Shown: positions 40,878 to 51,768, counted from the stretch's first letter. The stretch: 64,000 nt of DNA from Pseudomonadales bacterium (GCA_028281885.1 JANQJA010000017.1:1-64000), one strand, 5' to 3'. The notes: generated by a model from the letters alone, not told the origin. Translations and numbers: made by a program.

Positions 40878-41642
40878 ATGAGAAGCCTCCGTTACTTGGT
40901 TCCTGGGTTGATTCTGTTGCTGGGCGGATGTCAGATGCAGGGAATATACGTACCGGTATTCAGTAGCGGCGAACAGTTCCTGTCCCGCACCCGGCTTTAC
41001 GTTGTCCGTCGCGGCGACACCTTGTATTCCATTGCCTTCCGTTTCGGACTCGACTACAAGTCGCTGGCGAGGGCAAATGGCATTTCACCCCCGTACATGA
41101 TCTATGTGAATCAGCGCCTGCGTATTACCGGTTCGCCAACCCCGAGTACCGATAGTGGACCGGACAAAAACGATCCGCCGACCACGGCGGCACGGTCCCG
41201 CGCGAAGGCGACGAAACCCCCGACACCGGTGACTGCCCCGGATGTTCCGGATTCGGGTATCCAGTGGCACTGGCCCTACGAGGGTGAAGTGGTCGGTAAA
41301 TTCTCGTTGAGCGGCGATATCAACAAGGGTATCGACATTCGCGGCAAATCCGGTGACCCGGTCCGTTCGAGCGCGGATGGCATCGTGGTTTACGCCGGCG
41401 GTGGACTGCGGGGCTACGGCAAACTCGTTATCGTCAAACACAATGAACGCTACCTTTCCGCCTATGGTCACAATCAGTCACTGTTGGTCAAGGAAGGCGA
41501 GACGGTCAAACGCGGGCAGGTGGTCGCCCGGATTGGCGGACCGAATGGCAACAGTAACCTGTTGCACTTTGAAATCCGCCGGGATGGCAAGCCGAGAGAC
41601 CCGCTGGATTATCTGCCGTCCAGAAACAGTACGGGTGACTAG
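40878..41642 (+). CDS. nlpD: LysM/M23 lipoprotein NlpD
   Basis: Outer-membrane lipoprotein that activates the amidase AmiC at the division site. The 254 residues have a lipoprotein signal with the acylated Cys at 18 (LLLGGC), a LysM domain (VVRRGDTLYSIAFRFGLDYK, about 36-80), a Pro/Thr-rich linker, and an M23 domain (about 130-250). The M23 domain is degenerate: the first zinc His is Asn in NKGIDIRG, while LLHFEIRRDGKPRDP keeps the second site. This is as expected of an activator and not a peptidase. In relatives rpoS follows; here it does not. Confidence 0.93.
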   Translation: MRSLRYLVPGLILLLGGCQMQGIYVPVFSSGEQFLSRTRLYVVRRGDTLYSIAFRFGLDYKSLARANGISPPYMIYVNQRLRITGSPTPSTDSGPDKNDPPTTAARSRAKATKPPTPVTAPDVPDSGIQWHWPYEGEVVGKFSLSGDINKGIDIRGKSGDPVRSSADGIVVYAGGGLRGYGKLVIVKHNERYLSAYGHNQSLLVKEGETVKRGQVVARIGGPNGNSNLLHFEIRRDGKPRDPLDYLPSRNSTGD

Positions 41643-41682
41643 CGCGCATATTGCACCAAATCAAATGCAATATGCGCGCTAG
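41639..41682 (+). repeat. 17-bp perfect inverted repeat at the nlpD stop
   Basis: Arms at 41639-41655 (ctagcgcgcatattgca) and 41666-41682 are exact reverse complements, with a 10-base loop. The left arm includes the nlpD stop codon. No U tract follows on either strand, so it is not a classic intrinsic terminator. A stable mRNA 3' end, a Rho-independent barrier without U tract, or a repeat-element footprint are all possible. Confidence 0.85.
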
Positions 41683-41733
41683 CGACCGGGTTCGTTAGAA
41701 TGGCGTCCTGTTTAATCATTTGTGCGGTGAGAT

Positions 41734-42792
41734 ATGGCACTGTCAGACATTGAATCCGCCATCGCGAGGATCTCCCAGGGTGGCCTCGTCGTCGTGGTGG
41801 ATGATGAAGATCGCGAGAATGAAGGCGATCTCATCATGGCGGCAGAACTGGCGACGCCGGAAACGGTCGCGTTCATGATTCGGCATACCAGTGGCATTAT
41901 CTGCGCCCCGGCTGAGTCGGCGCGGCTGGATGCCCTGGGTTTGCCGCTGATGGTGGATCAGAACTCGGATCCGCTGCGGACAGCGTTTACTGTATCCACC
42001 GACTACCTGCCGGGGATGACCACGGGTGTTTCCGCCGAAGAGCGGGCGCGAACCTTGAAGGCGCTCACCGATGAGGAAGCCAAAGGCAGTGAGTTCGCGC
42101 GACCCGGTCACGTATTCCCGCTTCGCTATCGTTCTGGCGGTGTGCTGGTTCGATCAGGTCACACGGAAGCAGCGGTTGATCTCTGCCGGCTTGCGGGACT
42201 GAAACCCGTCGGTGTGCTGGCTGAGCTGAATCATGCTGACGGCACCATGATGCGCCTGCCTGCCCTCAGCAGCTTCGCGGCGGAGCATGGTTTACCGATC
42301 ATTTCCATCGAGGCGTTAATCAAATATCGGGCAGAGAACGAGGAGCTGGTTCGGCCGAAACGTACCGAGCAGGTCTCAATAGGAAATGCCCGTTTTACGG
42401 CTCATATCTTTGAGTCGGTCGTTGATGGCCGGGAGGTAATGGCACTGGAACACGGTGACGTTGACCCCAACGAGCCTGTACTGGTGCGTGTTGTCAAAGG
42501 AGATGCCGGAAGGGACCTGCTGGCCAGTGCGATTGCAGGAGATAACATCATCTCGCACACGCTGGAGTTGATTGGTGAGTCAGCGCAGGGTGTGTTCATT
42601 TACCTGCCGCCCCAGGAAGGCGCGGCAGAAGAAGAAACGACGGGTGCTGTATGGAGAGAGGTCGGCGTCGGCAGCCACATACTTTCCTATCTGGGTGTGC
42701 GGCGGATCCACCTGCTGGCCAGCAAGGAGCTGACTTATCCGGGTATCAGCAGTTTCGGTTTGTCCATCGAGAAGATGATTACGGAAGACTAG
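41734..42792 (+). CDS. ribBA: 3,4-dihydroxy-2-butanone 4-phosphate synthase with degenerate GTP cyclohydrolase II domain
   Basis: Makes dihydroxybutanone phosphate from ribulose 5-phosphate for riboflavin. The 352 residues start with the RibB domain (DDEDRENEGDLIMAA with catalytic acids at about 24-33, FTVSTDYLPGMTTG, RPGHVFPLRYRSGGVLVRSG, RAGHTEAAVDL-like RSGHTEAAVDL). The C-terminal 140 residues resemble a GTP cyclohydrolase II domain, but the zinc-binding Cys motif (usually SECLTGD ... RCDCG) is missing; the region reads LVRVVKGDAGRDLL. So only the RibB activity is likely. It occupies the place rpoS has in relatives. Confidence 0.93.
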   Translation: MALSDIESAIARISQGGLVVVVDDEDRENEGDLIMAAELATPETVAFMIRHTSGIICAPAESARLDALGLPLMVDQNSDPLRTAFTVSTDYLPGMTTGVSAEERARTLKALTDEEAKGSEFARPGHVFPLRYRSGGVLVRSGHTEAAVDLCRLAGLKPVGVLAELNHADGTMMRLPALSSFAAEHGLPIISIEALIKYRAENEELVRPKRTEQVSIGNARFTAHIFESVVDGREVMALEHGDVDPNEPVLVRVVKGDAGRDLLASAIAGDNIISHTLELIGESAQGVFIYLPPQEGAAEEETTGAVWREVGVGSHILSYLGVRRIHLLASKELTYPGISSFGLSIEKMITED

Positions 42793-42810
42793 CTGGGGAA
42801 ACGCGTCTGA

Positions 42811-43134
42811 TCAGCGTTCCAGGTGTTCGAGCTTCCCTTTCTTCTCGGCCCACTCCTCGGCATCGGGCAGCGGATCTTTCTTCTCCGTAATGTTCGGCCA
42901 AATCTCGGCGAGCTCGGCGTTCAGCTGCAGAAACTCCTGTTCATCCTCCGGCAATTCGTCCTCCGAGAAAATCGCGTCTACAGGGCATTCAGGTTCACAG
43001 AGCGCGCAGTCGATGCATTCGTCGGGGTGAATCACCAGAAAGTTGGGGCCCTCGTAAAAACAATCGACGGGGCATACCTCAACGCAGTCAGTGTGCTTGC
43101 ACTTGATGCAGGCGTCGCTAACAACAAATGTCAT
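42811..43134 (-). CDS. fdxA: Ferredoxin, 7Fe-8S type
   Basis: Small iron-sulfur electron carrier of the Azotobacter FdI type. The 107 residues have Cys at 9, 12, 17, 21, 25 and 40, 43, 46, 50, giving a [3Fe-4S] site with the extra spacing (CVEVCPVDC) and a [4Fe-4S] site ([12 protein letters not shown]). The acidic C-terminal extension is standard for the family. It lies 79 bp after mutS on the same strand and is convergent with ribBA. Confidence 0.96.
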   Translation of the reverse strand: MTFVVSDACIKCKHTDCVEVCPVDCFYEGPNFLVIHPDECIDCALCEPECPVDAIFSEDELPEDEQEFLQLNAELAEIWPNITEKKDPLPDAEEWAEKKGKLEHLER

Positions 43135-43213
43135 CGAATATTCCTTAAGTGTGAATCAGATTGGCAGCGGCAAGTCTAGCACAGCTCCCTGAGCGCCGCG
43201 TATACCCGGGGGG

Positions 43214-45781
43214 TCAGCTATCCGCCTGTTGTTTGAGTTCGTATAACAGCGTCAGGGCTTCTCGGGGCGTCAGATCATCAAGCTCCAGTTGTTGTAGTCG
43301 GTGTCGCAATTCGTCCTTTTCGGCGGGCTGCGGCAAGGGTGGTGTGCTAAAAAGATCTGCCTGATGGGGATTGCCAAGGCTGCCGCGCTGTTCCAGTTCG
43401 ATCAGTTTTTTCTGTGCGTCGTCGATGACGTCACGCGGGACGCCAGCCAGTTTTGCGACCTGAAGGCCGTAGCTCTGGCTTGCCGGTCCGTCCTTGACGG
43501 CATACATAAAGATGATGTCGTCACCATGTTCCCTTGCGGTCAGGTGAACGTTGGCGGTCGCGGTCAGCAGCTCTGCGAGCGTGGTCAGCTCAAAATAATG
43601 GGTTGCGAACAGAGTCAGGGACTGCGTCGTGTTGACGATGTGCACGGCGCATGCCCAGGCCAGCGACAGACCGTCGAAGGTAGACGTGCCCCGGCCGATT
43701 TCATCCAGCAATACCAGGCTCTGTTCAGTCGCATTATTCAGGATCATTGCCGTTTCGGTCATCTCCACCATGAAGGTAGAGCGACCGCTTGCCAGATCGT
43801 CAGAAGACCCGATGCGGGTAAAAATACGATCGACGGGGCCGATGACAGCCCGGTCGGCGGGTACAAAACTGCCGGTATGAGCCAGCAACACGATCAGCGC
43901 CACCTGACGCATATAGGTGGATTTCCCGCCCATGTTGGGACCGGTAATGATGAGCAGTCTGCGTTCTTCATCGAGCGTCAGGTCATTGCTGACAAACGGC
44001 ACATCCAGCATCGACTCCACCACCGGATGCCGGCCGGCTTCAATGTGAATGCCCGGGGTTTCGACCAGTTCGGCTCGCCGCAGTGAAAGGGTGATTGCCC
44101 GTTCCGCGAAGTTGGCGATGACGTCCAGTTCTGCCAGGGCGGCAGCGCTTGTCTGTAAGTTCCCAAGCGATTCGTTGAGTTGATCCAGTAGCTTCTCGTA
44201 CAGATGCTTTTCCCTGGCCAGCGCCCGGGACCGGCTACTGAGCGCCTTGTCTTCGAATGCCTTGAGTTCCGGCGTAATAAAACGTTCCGCGTTCTTCAGG
44301 GTTTGACGCCTGATGTAGGCATCCGGTGCCTTTTCGGACTGGGCCCGGCTGATTTCGATGTAGTACCCATGGACCTTGTTGTAGCCCACCTTCAGTGTCG
44401 AGAGCCCGGTGCGATCCCGTTCTTCCTGTTCCAGCCTGACCAGGAAGGCAGCCGCGTTTTCGCTGATGCCGCGAAGTTCGTCGAGTTCATCGTCGTAGCC
44501 CGCCGCGAAGACACCGCCCTCGCGAATGACGACCGGTGGATTCTCGATCAGGGCGGCGCCCAGTTCGGCGGAGAGGGCGGGATATTCGCCCAGGCGATCA
44601 GAGAGTTCGGTCAGGTGGGGCGAATCGTACCCGGCAAGCAGCGTTCGCAGTTCCGGCAGCACGGCCAGTGAATCCCGCAGTCGGGCCAGGTCCCTGGGTC
44701 GGGCCGACCGGAGCGCGACCCGGGCGAGGATCCGTTCGCAGTCGCCGATCCTTCCCAACAGGTTTTGCATCGGCTCATGGCGGTAGTCGTCAGCAAGGTA
44801 TTCCACCGCCTGGTGACGCGCGCCCAGCACTTCCCGGCTTCTGACGGGACGATTGATCCAGCGCGCCAGCAGGCGACTGCCCATGGCGGTGGCGGTCCGG
44901 TCCATCACCGCCAGCAGGGTATTGTCGCTGCCGCCACGAATGTTGGTCGTGAGTTCGAGATTTCGACGGGATGCGGCATCGATGATGATGGCGTCTTCCC
45001 GTTGCTGCGGGGCGAGTTTCTGGATATGGGGCAGGGAACTGCGCTGGGTCTCGCTGACATAGGCCAAAAGACATCCGGCGGCAGTGATCGCTGCATCCAG
45101 GTGCTCACAGCCAAATCCCTGCAAGTCACGGGTGCCGAATTGATCGCACAGGACCGCAACGCTGCGCTCCAGGTCAAATTCCCACGGCGGACGACGGCGG
45201 ACGCCGACACGTGAAGTCAGACCGTTCGGGTAGTCCTGTTCCTCCGGGAGGATAAGCTCGGCAGGATCATGGCGGTGAATCTCCGAGACGAGCCCTTCAT
45301 CATCGGTGACTTCCAGCACCTCGAAGCGGCCGCTGGCAAGTTCAAGTGCCGCGATGCCGCAGCAGTCGGGTGATTTGCGGTAGGCGCAGACGATGAGGTT
45401 GTCCCGATGGGCATCCAGCAGCGCGTCGTCGGTCAGTGTTCCGGGTGTGACAACCCGCGTGACCTGGCGGTCGACGGGTCCCTTGGATGTTTCGGGGTCG
45501 CCGATCTGTTCGCAGATCGCAACCGAGATACCGCCTTTGACGAGTCTGGCCAGATAGGATTCGACGGAATGAAATGGAACGCCTGCCATGGGGATGGGTT
45601 CGCCCGCCGAGGCGCCTCGGCTGGTCAGGGTGATGTCCAGCAGCTCGGCTGCGCGCCGGGCATCGTCGTAGAACAGCTCGTAAAAGTCGCCCATACGGTA
45701 GAACAACAGTTCGTCCGGATGTTCGGACTTGATCGACAGGTACTGCCGCATCATCGGCGTATGGGCGCTGGTGGCGGTCAA
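43214..45781 (-). CDS. mutS: DNA mismatch repair protein MutS
   Basis: Recognises mismatches and starts repair with MutL. The 855 residues match E. coli MutS (853). The mismatch-wedge motif is visible as [16 protein letters not shown] (Phe-x-Glu equivalent GDFYELF). The ATPase domain has the Walker A loop [27 protein letters not shown] (Walker B and signature), and FATHYFELT. The C-terminal helix-turn-helix is present. It is divergent from recA across 157 bp, as in Pseudomonas. Confidence 0.97.
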   Translation of the reverse strand: MTATSAHTPMMRQYLSIKSEHPDELLFYRMGDFYELFYDDARRAAELLDITLTSRGASAGEPIPMAGVPFHSVESYLARLVKGGISVAICEQIGDPETSKGPVDRQVTRVVTPGTLTDDALLDAHRDNLIVCAYRKSPDCCGIAALELASGRFEVLEVTDDEGLVSEIHRHDPAELILPEEQDYPNGLTSRVGVRRRPPWEFDLERSVAVLCDQFGTRDLQGFGCEHLDAAITAAGCLLAYVSETQRSSLPHIQKLAPQQREDAIIIDAASRRNLELTTNIRGGSDNTLLAVMDRTATAMGSRLLARWINRPVRSREVLGARHQAVEYLADDYRHEPMQNLLGRIGDCERILARVALRSARPRDLARLRDSLAVLPELRTLLAGYDSPHLTELSDRLGEYPALSAELGAALIENPPVVIREGGVFAAGYDDELDELRGISENAAAFLVRLEQEERDRTGLSTLKVGYNKVHGYYIEISRAQSEKAPDAYIRRQTLKNAERFITPELKAFEDKALSSRSRALAREKHLYEKLLDQLNESLGNLQTSAAALAELDVIANFAERAITLSLRRAELVETPGIHIEAGRHPVVESMLDVPFVSNDLTLDEERRLLIITGPNMGGKSTYMRQVALIVLLAHTGSFVPADRAVIGPVDRIFTRIGSSDDLASGRSTFMVEMTETAMILNNATEQSLVLLDEIGRGTSTFDGLSLAWACAVHIVNTTQSLTLFATHYFELTTLAELLTATANVHLTAREHGDDIIFMYAVKDGPASQSYGLQVAKLAGVPRDVIDDAQKKLIELEQRGSLGNPHQADLFSTPPLPQPAEKDELRHRLQQLELDDLTPREALTLLYELKQQADS

Positions 45782-45861
45782 GGGTTCTGGTCTGCCAGAT
45801 TGCGGGGAAAGCGAGGCATTCTACGTGATCGTTACCGACCCGCCAAAAATGCAATTTGTCT

Positions 45862-45896
45862 TTGAAAAATTTCACTAACACTGTTTAAATGTACAG
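45862..45896 (+). promoter_or_regulatory. recA promoter with LexA box
   Basis: A sigma-70 promoter reads TTGAAA (45862-45867), 17-bp spacer, TTAAAT (45885-45890). A LexA operator CTGT-N8-ACAG occupies 45881-45896 and overlaps the -10 element. This is the expected SOS control of recA, so LexA should repress until DNA damage. The recA ATG follows at 45939 with AAGGAG upstream. Confidence 0.88.
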
Positions 45897-45938
45897 TATT
45901 CCGTCCAGGCGACGGCGCAACCGTGAAAAGGAGAAACC

Positions 45939-47018
45939 ATGTCAGATTCCGAGACTCAGAACGGTCGGGACCCCAATAAGGAAAAAGCACTGAGTGCAGC
46001 CTTGTCGCAGATCGAGCGGCAGTTTGGCAAGGGGTCCATGATGCGACTGGGAGACACACCCAGGGAACGAATACCCTCTATTTCCACCGGTTCACTGGGG
46101 CTCGATGTGGCGCTGGGCATCGGTGGCCTGCCCCGGGGCAGAATCGTTGAAATCTATGGGCCGGAGTCGTCCGGTAAGACGACGCTGACGCTGCAGGTGA
46201 TTGCCGAGTGCCAGCGAGCCGGCGGCACCTGTGCGTTTATTGATGCGGAGCACGCGCTGGATCCCGATTATGCCCAGAATCTGGGGGTGGATATCGAGAA
46301 CCTGCTGGTATCCCAGCCGGATACCGGTGAACAGGCGCTGGAAATCTGCGACATGGTCGTTCGGTCCGGTGCGGTGGATGTGGTGATCGTTGACTCGGTG
46401 GCTGCGCTCACGCCCAAGGCCGAGATCGAGGGTGAGATGGGTGATACCCATGTTGGTCTGCAGGCTCGTCTGATGAGCCAGGCATTGCGAAAAATGGCTG
46501 GCAACATCAAACATTCGAACACACTGGTTGTTTTCATCAACCAGATCCGCATGAAAATCGGCGTAATGTTTGGCAGTCCGGAAACGACCACCGGCGGTAA
46601 TGCACTCAAGTTTTATTCCTCGGTACGACTCGACATTCGCCGGATCGGCGCCGTCAAGGAAGGTGACGAAGTGATCGGCAACGAAACCCGGGTGAAGGTC
46701 ATCAAGAACAAGGTTGCCCCGCCGTTCAAGCAGGCCGAGTTCCAGATTCTTTATGGCAAGGGCATTTATCGCCTGAGTGAGGTCATCGACCTGGGCGTTC
46801 AGCTTGGGCTGGTCGACAAGGCAGGTGCCTGGTACAGCTATGAAGGGGAACGTATCGGTCAGGGCAAAAAGAATGCGGCCGAGTTCCTTGAAGAAAATCC
46901 GGAAATGGCTGCTGCCATCGAAAAGCAGATTCGTGTTCAGTTACTGAATGAACTTGATGAAACAGTGGATGAAGACGAAGAAAGTAACGTGACACCGATC
47001 AGTGGCGGCAACAATTGA
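45939..47018 (+). CDS. recA: Recombinase RecA
   Basis: Strand-exchange protein and SOS co-protease. The 359 residues have the Walker A loop GPESSGKTT (74-82), [20 protein letters not shown], loop L1/L2 regions including [20 protein letters not shown] and [16 protein letters not shown]. The acidic C-terminal tail ([13 protein letters not shown]) modulates activity. It is preceded by a LexA-controlled promoter and overlaps recX by 17 bp. Confidence 0.98.
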   Translation: MSDSETQNGRDPNKEKALSAALSQIERQFGKGSMMRLGDTPRERIPSISTGSLGLDVALGIGGLPRGRIVEIYGPESSGKTTLTLQVIAECQRAGGTCAFIDAEHALDPDYAQNLGVDIENLLVSQPDTGEQALEICDMVVRSGAVDVVIVDSVAALTPKAEIEGEMGDTHVGLQARLMSQALRKMAGNIKHSNTLVVFINQIRMKIGVMFGSPETTTGGNALKFYSSVRLDIRRIGAVKEGDEVIGNETRVKVIKNKVAPPFKQAEFQILYGKGIYRLSEVIDLGVQLGLVDKAGAWYSYEGERIGQGKKNAAEFLEENPEMAAAIEKQIRVQLLNELDETVDEDEESNVTPISGGNN

Positions 47019-47460
47019 AGTTCGTGCCGTAGACATTCGTCGCGCCGCAATGGATTTGTTGGCGCGGCGTGAATACGGTGCGGCAGAACTCTCCGTCAAA
47101 CTGTTACGACGTTTCCCCTCACATCAGGACGAAATCGAGCAAGAGATCTACCGACTCACGGCTGAAGGACTGCAGAGCGATCTTCGCCTGGCAGAATCTT
47201 TTCTTCGGGTGCGCAGTGGTCGAGGGCAGGGCCCGCTCAAGATCAAGGCAGAATTGCGAGCCCGGGGCGTGAGCGCTGCCGTGATTGCGGAAGCTTTTGC
47301 AGCCTGTGATCTTGACTGGGTCGCACTTGCTAAGACGGCGTGCTGTAGGCGGTTTGGCGAGCAGGTGCCCACTGATATCAGGGACCGGGCGAAACGGTCC
47401 CGTTTCCTGCAGGGCAGAGGGTTCTCCTTTGATCAGATCAGTCAGGTGGTTTCGGCGTAG
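47002..47460 (+). CDS. recX: RecA regulatory protein RecX
   Basis: Small helical protein that caps RecA filaments. The 152 residues start at a GTG inside the end of recA (17-bp overlap). The three-helix repeats typical of RecX are visible ([59 protein letters not shown]). It is co-transcribed with recA and so SOS-induced. Confidence 0.92.
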   Translation: MAATIEVRAVDIRRAAMDLLARREYGAAELSVKLLRRFPSHQDEIEQEIYRLTAEGLQSDLRLAESFLRVRSGRGQGPLKIKAELRARGVSAAVIAEAFAACDLDWVALAKTACCRRFGEQVPTDIRDRAKRSRFLQGRGFSFDQISQVVSA

Positions 47461-47570
47461 CGGGCGGTTTGCAGCCTTGAATCAACGTACGGGTCGCTGC
47501 CGGGCCCGGAAGATGTTTAGAATTTTTCGGGCGATTTCTGTAAATTACTCTGCTCTGCAAAACTGATGTC

Positions 47571-50174
47571 ATGCCCATGAAGAGCGCCGAGTTGCGTAAG
47601 GCCTTCCTGGATTTTTTCGAATCCAAGGGTCATAAGATTGTCGAGAGTGCGGCGCTGGTCCCGGACAACGATCCAACGTTGTTGTTCACGAATGCCGGAA
47701 TGGTCCAGTTCAAGGACGCGCTCGCGCTGAAGGAGAATCGGGGGTATGTCCGGGCAGCCAGTTGTCAGCGGTGTGTGCGGGCAGGCGGTAAGCACAACGA
47801 TCTGGACAACGTCGGCTACACCGCAAGGCATCATACTTTCTTCGAGATGCTCGGTAATTTCAGTTTTGGCGATTACTTCAAGCAGGACGCCATTGCCTAC
47901 GCCTGGGAGTTTCTCACCGAGGTCGTGGGCCTGCCGGCAGATCGTCTCTGGGTGACAGTGCATGAGAGTGACGACGAAGCCGAGAACATCTGGGTCAATG
48001 AGATTGGCTTCGATCGTAATCGCATAAGCCGGCTCGGCGATGAAGATAACTTCTGGGCCATGGGTGACACCGGCCCCTGCGGACCCTGTTCAGAGATTTT
48101 TTATGATCATGGGCCCGAGGTGCCTGGAGGGCCGCCTGGGACGGAAGACGGCGACCTGGATCGCTATGTCGAGATATGGAATTTGGTATTTCCCCAGTTT
48201 GATCGGGCCGCAGACGGTACGCTGACACCGCTCGACAAGCCGGGAGTTGACACGGGCATGGGGCTGGAGCGAGTTGCGGCCGTGCTGCAGGGTGTGCACG
48301 ACAACTATGACATCGACATCTTCAAACGACTCATCGGTTGCGCGGCTGAACTGCTTGACCAGAAAGACCTGACGAACCCGTCCCTGCGGGTGATCGCCGA
48401 TCACATTCGTTCCACGGCCTTCCTGATTGCCGATGGCGTGCTGCCGTCCAATGAAGGTCGAGGCTATGTGATGCGACGGATCATCAGGCGAGCACTCCGT
48501 CACGGTCATCAGCTGCAGGCAAAAGGCCCCTTCTTCCACAAGATGGTGTCGACGCTGGTTGAGGAAATGGGAGAGGCTTATCCCATACTGGCCAGGTCGC
48601 AGTCCCAGATTGAAAAGATCCTGCTGAAAGAGGAGCAGCAGTTCGACCTGACGCTGGATCAGGGGATCAGGATACTGGCTGAGGCGATCGCCGATATGGA
48701 CGACGCCGAAATTCCCGGAGATATCGTATTCAAACTCTACGATACCTATGGTTTCCCGACCGACCTGACGGCGGATATCGCCCGGGAGAAAGGACTGACC
48801 CTCGACATGCAGGGTTTTGAGCGCGCGATGGCGGAGCAAAGAGATCGCGCCCGGGCGGCATCGAAATTCTCTGCAGCAGACATGGGTCAGTTCGAACTCG
48901 ACGTTGTCACTGAGTTCATCGGCTACGAATCCCTGTCGGGAACCAGCGAAGTGATTGCCCTGTTTTCAGGTGAGAAGCCCGTGCAACAGGCGGGTGAAGG
49001 TGATGATGTCATTGTGGTGCTGGATCGTTCGCCGTTTTATGCGGAATCGGGTGGCCAGGTCGGTGATACGGGCAAGTTCTTTGGCAACGGCCAGACTTTC
49101 GATGTACTGGATACGCAGAAATATGGCGATGCATTCCTGCACAAGGGCAGGGTGACCGAGGGTGAAATCAGCGTCGGTGACAGTCTGCAGGGGGAAGTCG
49201 ACCGATACCAAAGAGCCGCAACACGACTGAATCATTCAGCGACGCACCTGTTGCATGCCGCATTGAAAGAAGTCCTCGGTGACCATGTGAATCAGCGTGG
49301 CTCGCTGGTCGATTCGGAACGACTGCGTTTCGATTTCTCGCATTTTGAAGCGGTCACAGAAGAGCAGCTGCGTGCGATCGAACGACTCGTTAACGAACAG
49401 GTCCGACTCAACACCGAAATCGTTACTGAGGTGATGACGATTGACGAGGCGCGTGCAAAAGGAGCCATGGCCCTGTTTGGCGAAAAATATGCTGAAGAAG
49501 TTCGCGTGCTGACGATGGGAGATGGATTCTCCGTTGAACTGTGTGGCGGGACCCATGCGTCGCGCACGGGAGACATCGGCATGTTCCTGATTACCTCAGA
49601 GCAGGGGATTGCATCCGGTGTGCGCCGAATCGAGGCGGTTACCGGCAGTCGAGCGCTGGAACGAGTTGAGGCAACGGATATTGCATTGTCCCGGGTGGCG
49701 GCATTACTTCGTGCGGATCGGACAACCGTGCTGGCGAAGCTTGAAGCCCTGATTGAACACGACAAAAAACTTGAGCGTGAAGTCAGCCAACTGGGTGCGA
49801 AGCTCGCGAGTGGTGGTGGCCGGGATATTGCCGATGAGGCGATTGAGATTTCAGGAAAGAGAGTCGTGATTCACCAGATGGAAGGCGCGGATCCGAAAAC
49901 CCTGCCTGATGCCCTCGATCGACTGAAAAACAAGATCGGTTCCGGTGTTGTCGTGCTGGGTTCCGTCAACGAAGGAAAGGTGGCCTTGATTGCGGGGGTG
50001 ACCAAGGACCTCACCGGGAGCGTGAACGCGGGGGAACTGGTCAACTTCGTCGCTCAGCAGGTTGGCGGGAAGGGTGGTGGCAGGCCGGATATGGCGCGCG
50101 CGGGAGGTAGCGATGCCGCAGCATTGCCGGCTGCGCTTGCCTCAGTCGCGGAATACCTAGCGGAACGTTTGTAA
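47571..50174 (+). CDS. alaS: Alanyl-tRNA synthetase
   Basis: Charges tRNA-Ala. The 867 residues match the family (E. coli 876). Class II motif 1 is in [40 protein letters not shown] follows, and motif 3 is [12 protein letters not shown]. The editing domain has [16 protein letters not shown] and the zinc motif [11 protein letters not shown], and the C-terminal oligomerisation domain follows. Its ATG at 47571 is close to a second at 47577. It sits between recX and lysC-csrA as in many relatives. Confidence 0.97.
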   Translation: MPMKSAELRKAFLDFFESKGHKIVESAALVPDNDPTLLFTNAGMVQFKDALALKENRGYVRAASCQRCVRAGGKHNDLDNVGYTARHHTFFEMLGNFSFGDYFKQDAIAYAWEFLTEVVGLPADRLWVTVHESDDEAENIWVNEIGFDRNRISRLGDEDNFWAMGDTGPCGPCSEIFYDHGPEVPGGPPGTEDGDLDRYVEIWNLVFPQFDRAADGTLTPLDKPGVDTGMGLERVAAVLQGVHDNYDIDIFKRLIGCAAELLDQKDLTNPSLRVIADHIRSTAFLIADGVLPSNEGRGYVMRRIIRRALRHGHQLQAKGPFFHKMVSTLVEEMGEAYPILARSQSQIEKILLKEEQQFDLTLDQGIRILAEAIADMDDAEIPGDIVFKLYDTYGFPTDLTADIAREKGLTLDMQGFERAMAEQRDRARAASKFSAADMGQFELDVVTEFIGYESLSGTSEVIALFSGEKPVQQAGEGDDVIVVLDRSPFYAESGGQVGDTGKFFGNGQTFDVLDTQKYGDAFLHKGRVTEGEISVGDSLQGEVDRYQRAATRLNHSATHLLHAALKEVLGDHVNQRGSLVDSERLRFDFSHFEAVTEEQLRAIERLVNEQVRLNTEIVTEVMTIDEARAKGAMALFGEKYAEEVRVLTMGDGFSVELCGGTHASRTGDIGMFLITSEQGIASGVRRIEAVTGSRALERVEATDIALSRVAALLRADRTTVLAKLEALIEHDKKLEREVSQLGAKLASGGGRDIADEAIEISGKRVVIHQMEGADPKTLPDALDRLKNKIGSGVVVLGSVNEGKVALIAGVTKDLTGSVNAGELVNFVAQQVGGKGGGRPDMARAGGSDAAALPAALASVAEYLAERL

Positions 50175-50219
50175 GGAGTTTGCAATAACTGCATTCCCAT
50201 TGTCTTCTGATTACGGTTA

Positions 50220-50250
50220 AATACGCCGCTTTTACGATTTCGCGCGTATT
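50220..50250 (+). promoter_or_regulatory. Hairpin just upstream of lysC (candidate)
   Basis: An inverted repeat aatacgc (50220-50226) / gcgtatt (50244-50250) ends 6 bases before the lysC ATG and is followed by TTCC. No Shine-Dalgarno sequence is visible, so the hairpin or a cryptic site may set translation. It does not resemble the lysine riboswitch, which is much longer than the 82-bp gap. Confidence 0.3.
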
Positions 50251-50256
50251 TTCCGT

Positions 50257-51501
50257 ATGTCCCTGTTTGTCCAGAAGTTTGGAGGTACCTCGGTCGCATC
50301 GATTCAGCATATCGAGAATGTTGCGCGCCGAATCATAGCGACCCGCGACAGTGGCCATGATGTGGTTGTCGTGGTATCTGCCATGGGTAAGGAAACCGAT
50401 CGACTTTTTTCTCTTGCCCAGGAGGTTGGTGATCTAGGGTCGGCGACAAAACGCGAAATGGACGTGCTGTTGTCGACCGGCGAACAGGTGACCATTGCGC
50501 TGCTCGCAATGATGTTGAAGAAGCTGGGTGCGCCCGCAGCTTCCTTTACCGGTTCGCAGGCTGGTATTGCAACGGATCGTTCGCATACCAAGGCGAGAAT
50601 TCTCAAGATTGACAAGGAACGATTGCTCAACACCATCAAGGCTGGTGTTGTCCCGGTCGTGGCCGGTTTCCAGGGTATGGACGATGAAGGCAACATCACC
50701 ACGTTGGGCCGCGGTGGTTCCGATACGACGGCGGTCGCATTGGCAGCCATTCTGAATGCGGATGAGTGTCAGATTTATACTGACGTTGATGGGGTATTCA
50801 CAACCGACCCTCGCGTGGTCAGTACCGCACGGTGTCTGGAAAGAGTAACGTTTGAAGAAATGCTGGAACTTGCAAGTCTGGGGTCGCGCGTGTTGCACAC
50901 CAGGTCGGTCGAGTTCGCGAGCAAATACAAGGTGCCGCTTAGGGTATTGTCGAGTTTCTCCGACAAGCCGGGCACACTGATTACGGAAGAGGATGACGCA
51001 ATGGAGCAGCCTATCATCTCGGGAATCGCGTTTACGCCCGATGAGGCAAAACTGACGATGCGAGGGGTACGCGATATTCCTGGAATTGCCTCAAGAATAC
51101 TGGGGCCAATCAGCGAAGCCAACATCGAAGTTGATATGATCGTTCAGAACGTATCGGCGGACGGGTCGACAGACTTTACGTTCACCGTGCGTCGAGACGA
51201 CTACGACCAGGCGATATCCCTGCTCGAAAATGTGGCCCGCGACGTAGAAGCGCTGGAAGTGAACGGCGACAATAACATTGCCAAGCTTTCACTGGTGGGC
51301 GTGGGTATGCGATCTCATGCAGGCGTGGCCAGCAGGATGTTCAGGGTACTGTCTGACGAGAACATCAATATCCAGATGATCTCCACTTCTGAAATCAAGA
51401 TTTCAGTGGTGATCGAAGAGAAATACCTGGAGCTGGCTGTGCGGGCATTGCACTCGGCATTTGAACTCGGGACGGAGTCTGCTGTAGAAGTTAAGGGCTA
51501 G
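50257..51501 (+). CDS. lysC: Aspartokinase
   Basis: Phosphorylates aspartate, the entry step to lysine, diaminopimelate, methionine and threonine. The 414 residues carry the kinase domain (VQKFGGTSVAS at the N-terminus, LSTGEQVTIALLAMMLKKLG, GRGGSDTTAVALAAIL) and two C-terminal ACT domains (RGVRDIPGIASRILGPISEA and GVGMRSHAGVASRMFRVLSD) that bind feedback inhibitors. The architecture is that of single-function LysC of Pseudomonas. csrA follows 32 bp downstream. Confidence 0.96.
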   Translation: MSLFVQKFGGTSVASIQHIENVARRIIATRDSGHDVVVVVSAMGKETDRLFSLAQEVGDLGSATKREMDVLLSTGEQVTIALLAMMLKKLGAPAASFTGSQAGIATDRSHTKARILKIDKERLLNTIKAGVVPVVAGFQGMDDEGNITTLGRGGSDTTAVALAAILNADECQIYTDVDGVFTTDPRVVSTARCLERVTFEEMLELASLGSRVLHTRSVEFASKYKVPLRVLSSFSDKPGTLITEEDDAMEQPIISGIAFTPDEAKLTMRGVRDIPGIASRILGPISEANIEVDMIVQNVSADGSTDFTFTVRRDDYDQAISLLENVARDVEALEVNGDNNIAKLSLVGVGMRSHAGVASRMFRVLSDENINIQMISTSEIKISVVIEEKYLELAVRALHSAFELGTESAVEVKG

Positions 51502-51533
51502 GGCACTAAAAGGATCAGACCGGAGAAGAGGGT

Positions 51534-51719
51534 ATGTTGATATTGACGCGTCGGGTTGGTGAGACCTTGATGATTGGTGACGACATAAAAGTGACGGTAC
51601 TGGGTGTTAAGGGAAGCCAGGTACGGATCGGCGTGACGGCGCCAAAGGAAGTCGCGGTTCACCGCGAAGAAATCTATGATCGAATTCAGACGGAATCTGG
51701 TGATTCCGACGAATCCTGA
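51534..51719 (+). CDS. csrA: Carbon storage regulator CsrA/RsmA
   Basis: RNA-binding dimer that blocks or stabilises mRNAs at ANGGA sites. The 61 residues start [20 protein letters not shown] and contain the RNA-binding Arg in [20 protein letters not shown] (RIG and VHREEI). The lysC-csrA-tRNA-Ser order is known from Pseudomonas. A weak terminator hairpin follows. Confidence 0.98.
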   Translation: MLILTRRVGETLMIGDDIKVTVLGVKGSQVRIGVTAPKEVAVHREEIYDRIQTESGDSDES

Positions 51720-51742
51720 CACACTACGAACACCAGTAATCC

Positions 51743-51768
51743 AACGGACCCGGCTATGGTCCGTTTCC
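51743..51768 (+). terminator. Hairpin downstream of csrA
   Basis: An 8-bp perfect stem aacggacc (51743-51750) / ggtccgtt (51758-51765) with a 7-base loop lies 24 bp after the csrA stop. Only TTT follows, so as an intrinsic terminator it is weak. It may protect the csrA transcript 3' end. Confidence 0.5.

Noticed and set aside
50175..50256. A lysine riboswitch before lysC
   Set aside because: The gap is 82 bp, too short for the L box, and no matching conserved core is visible.
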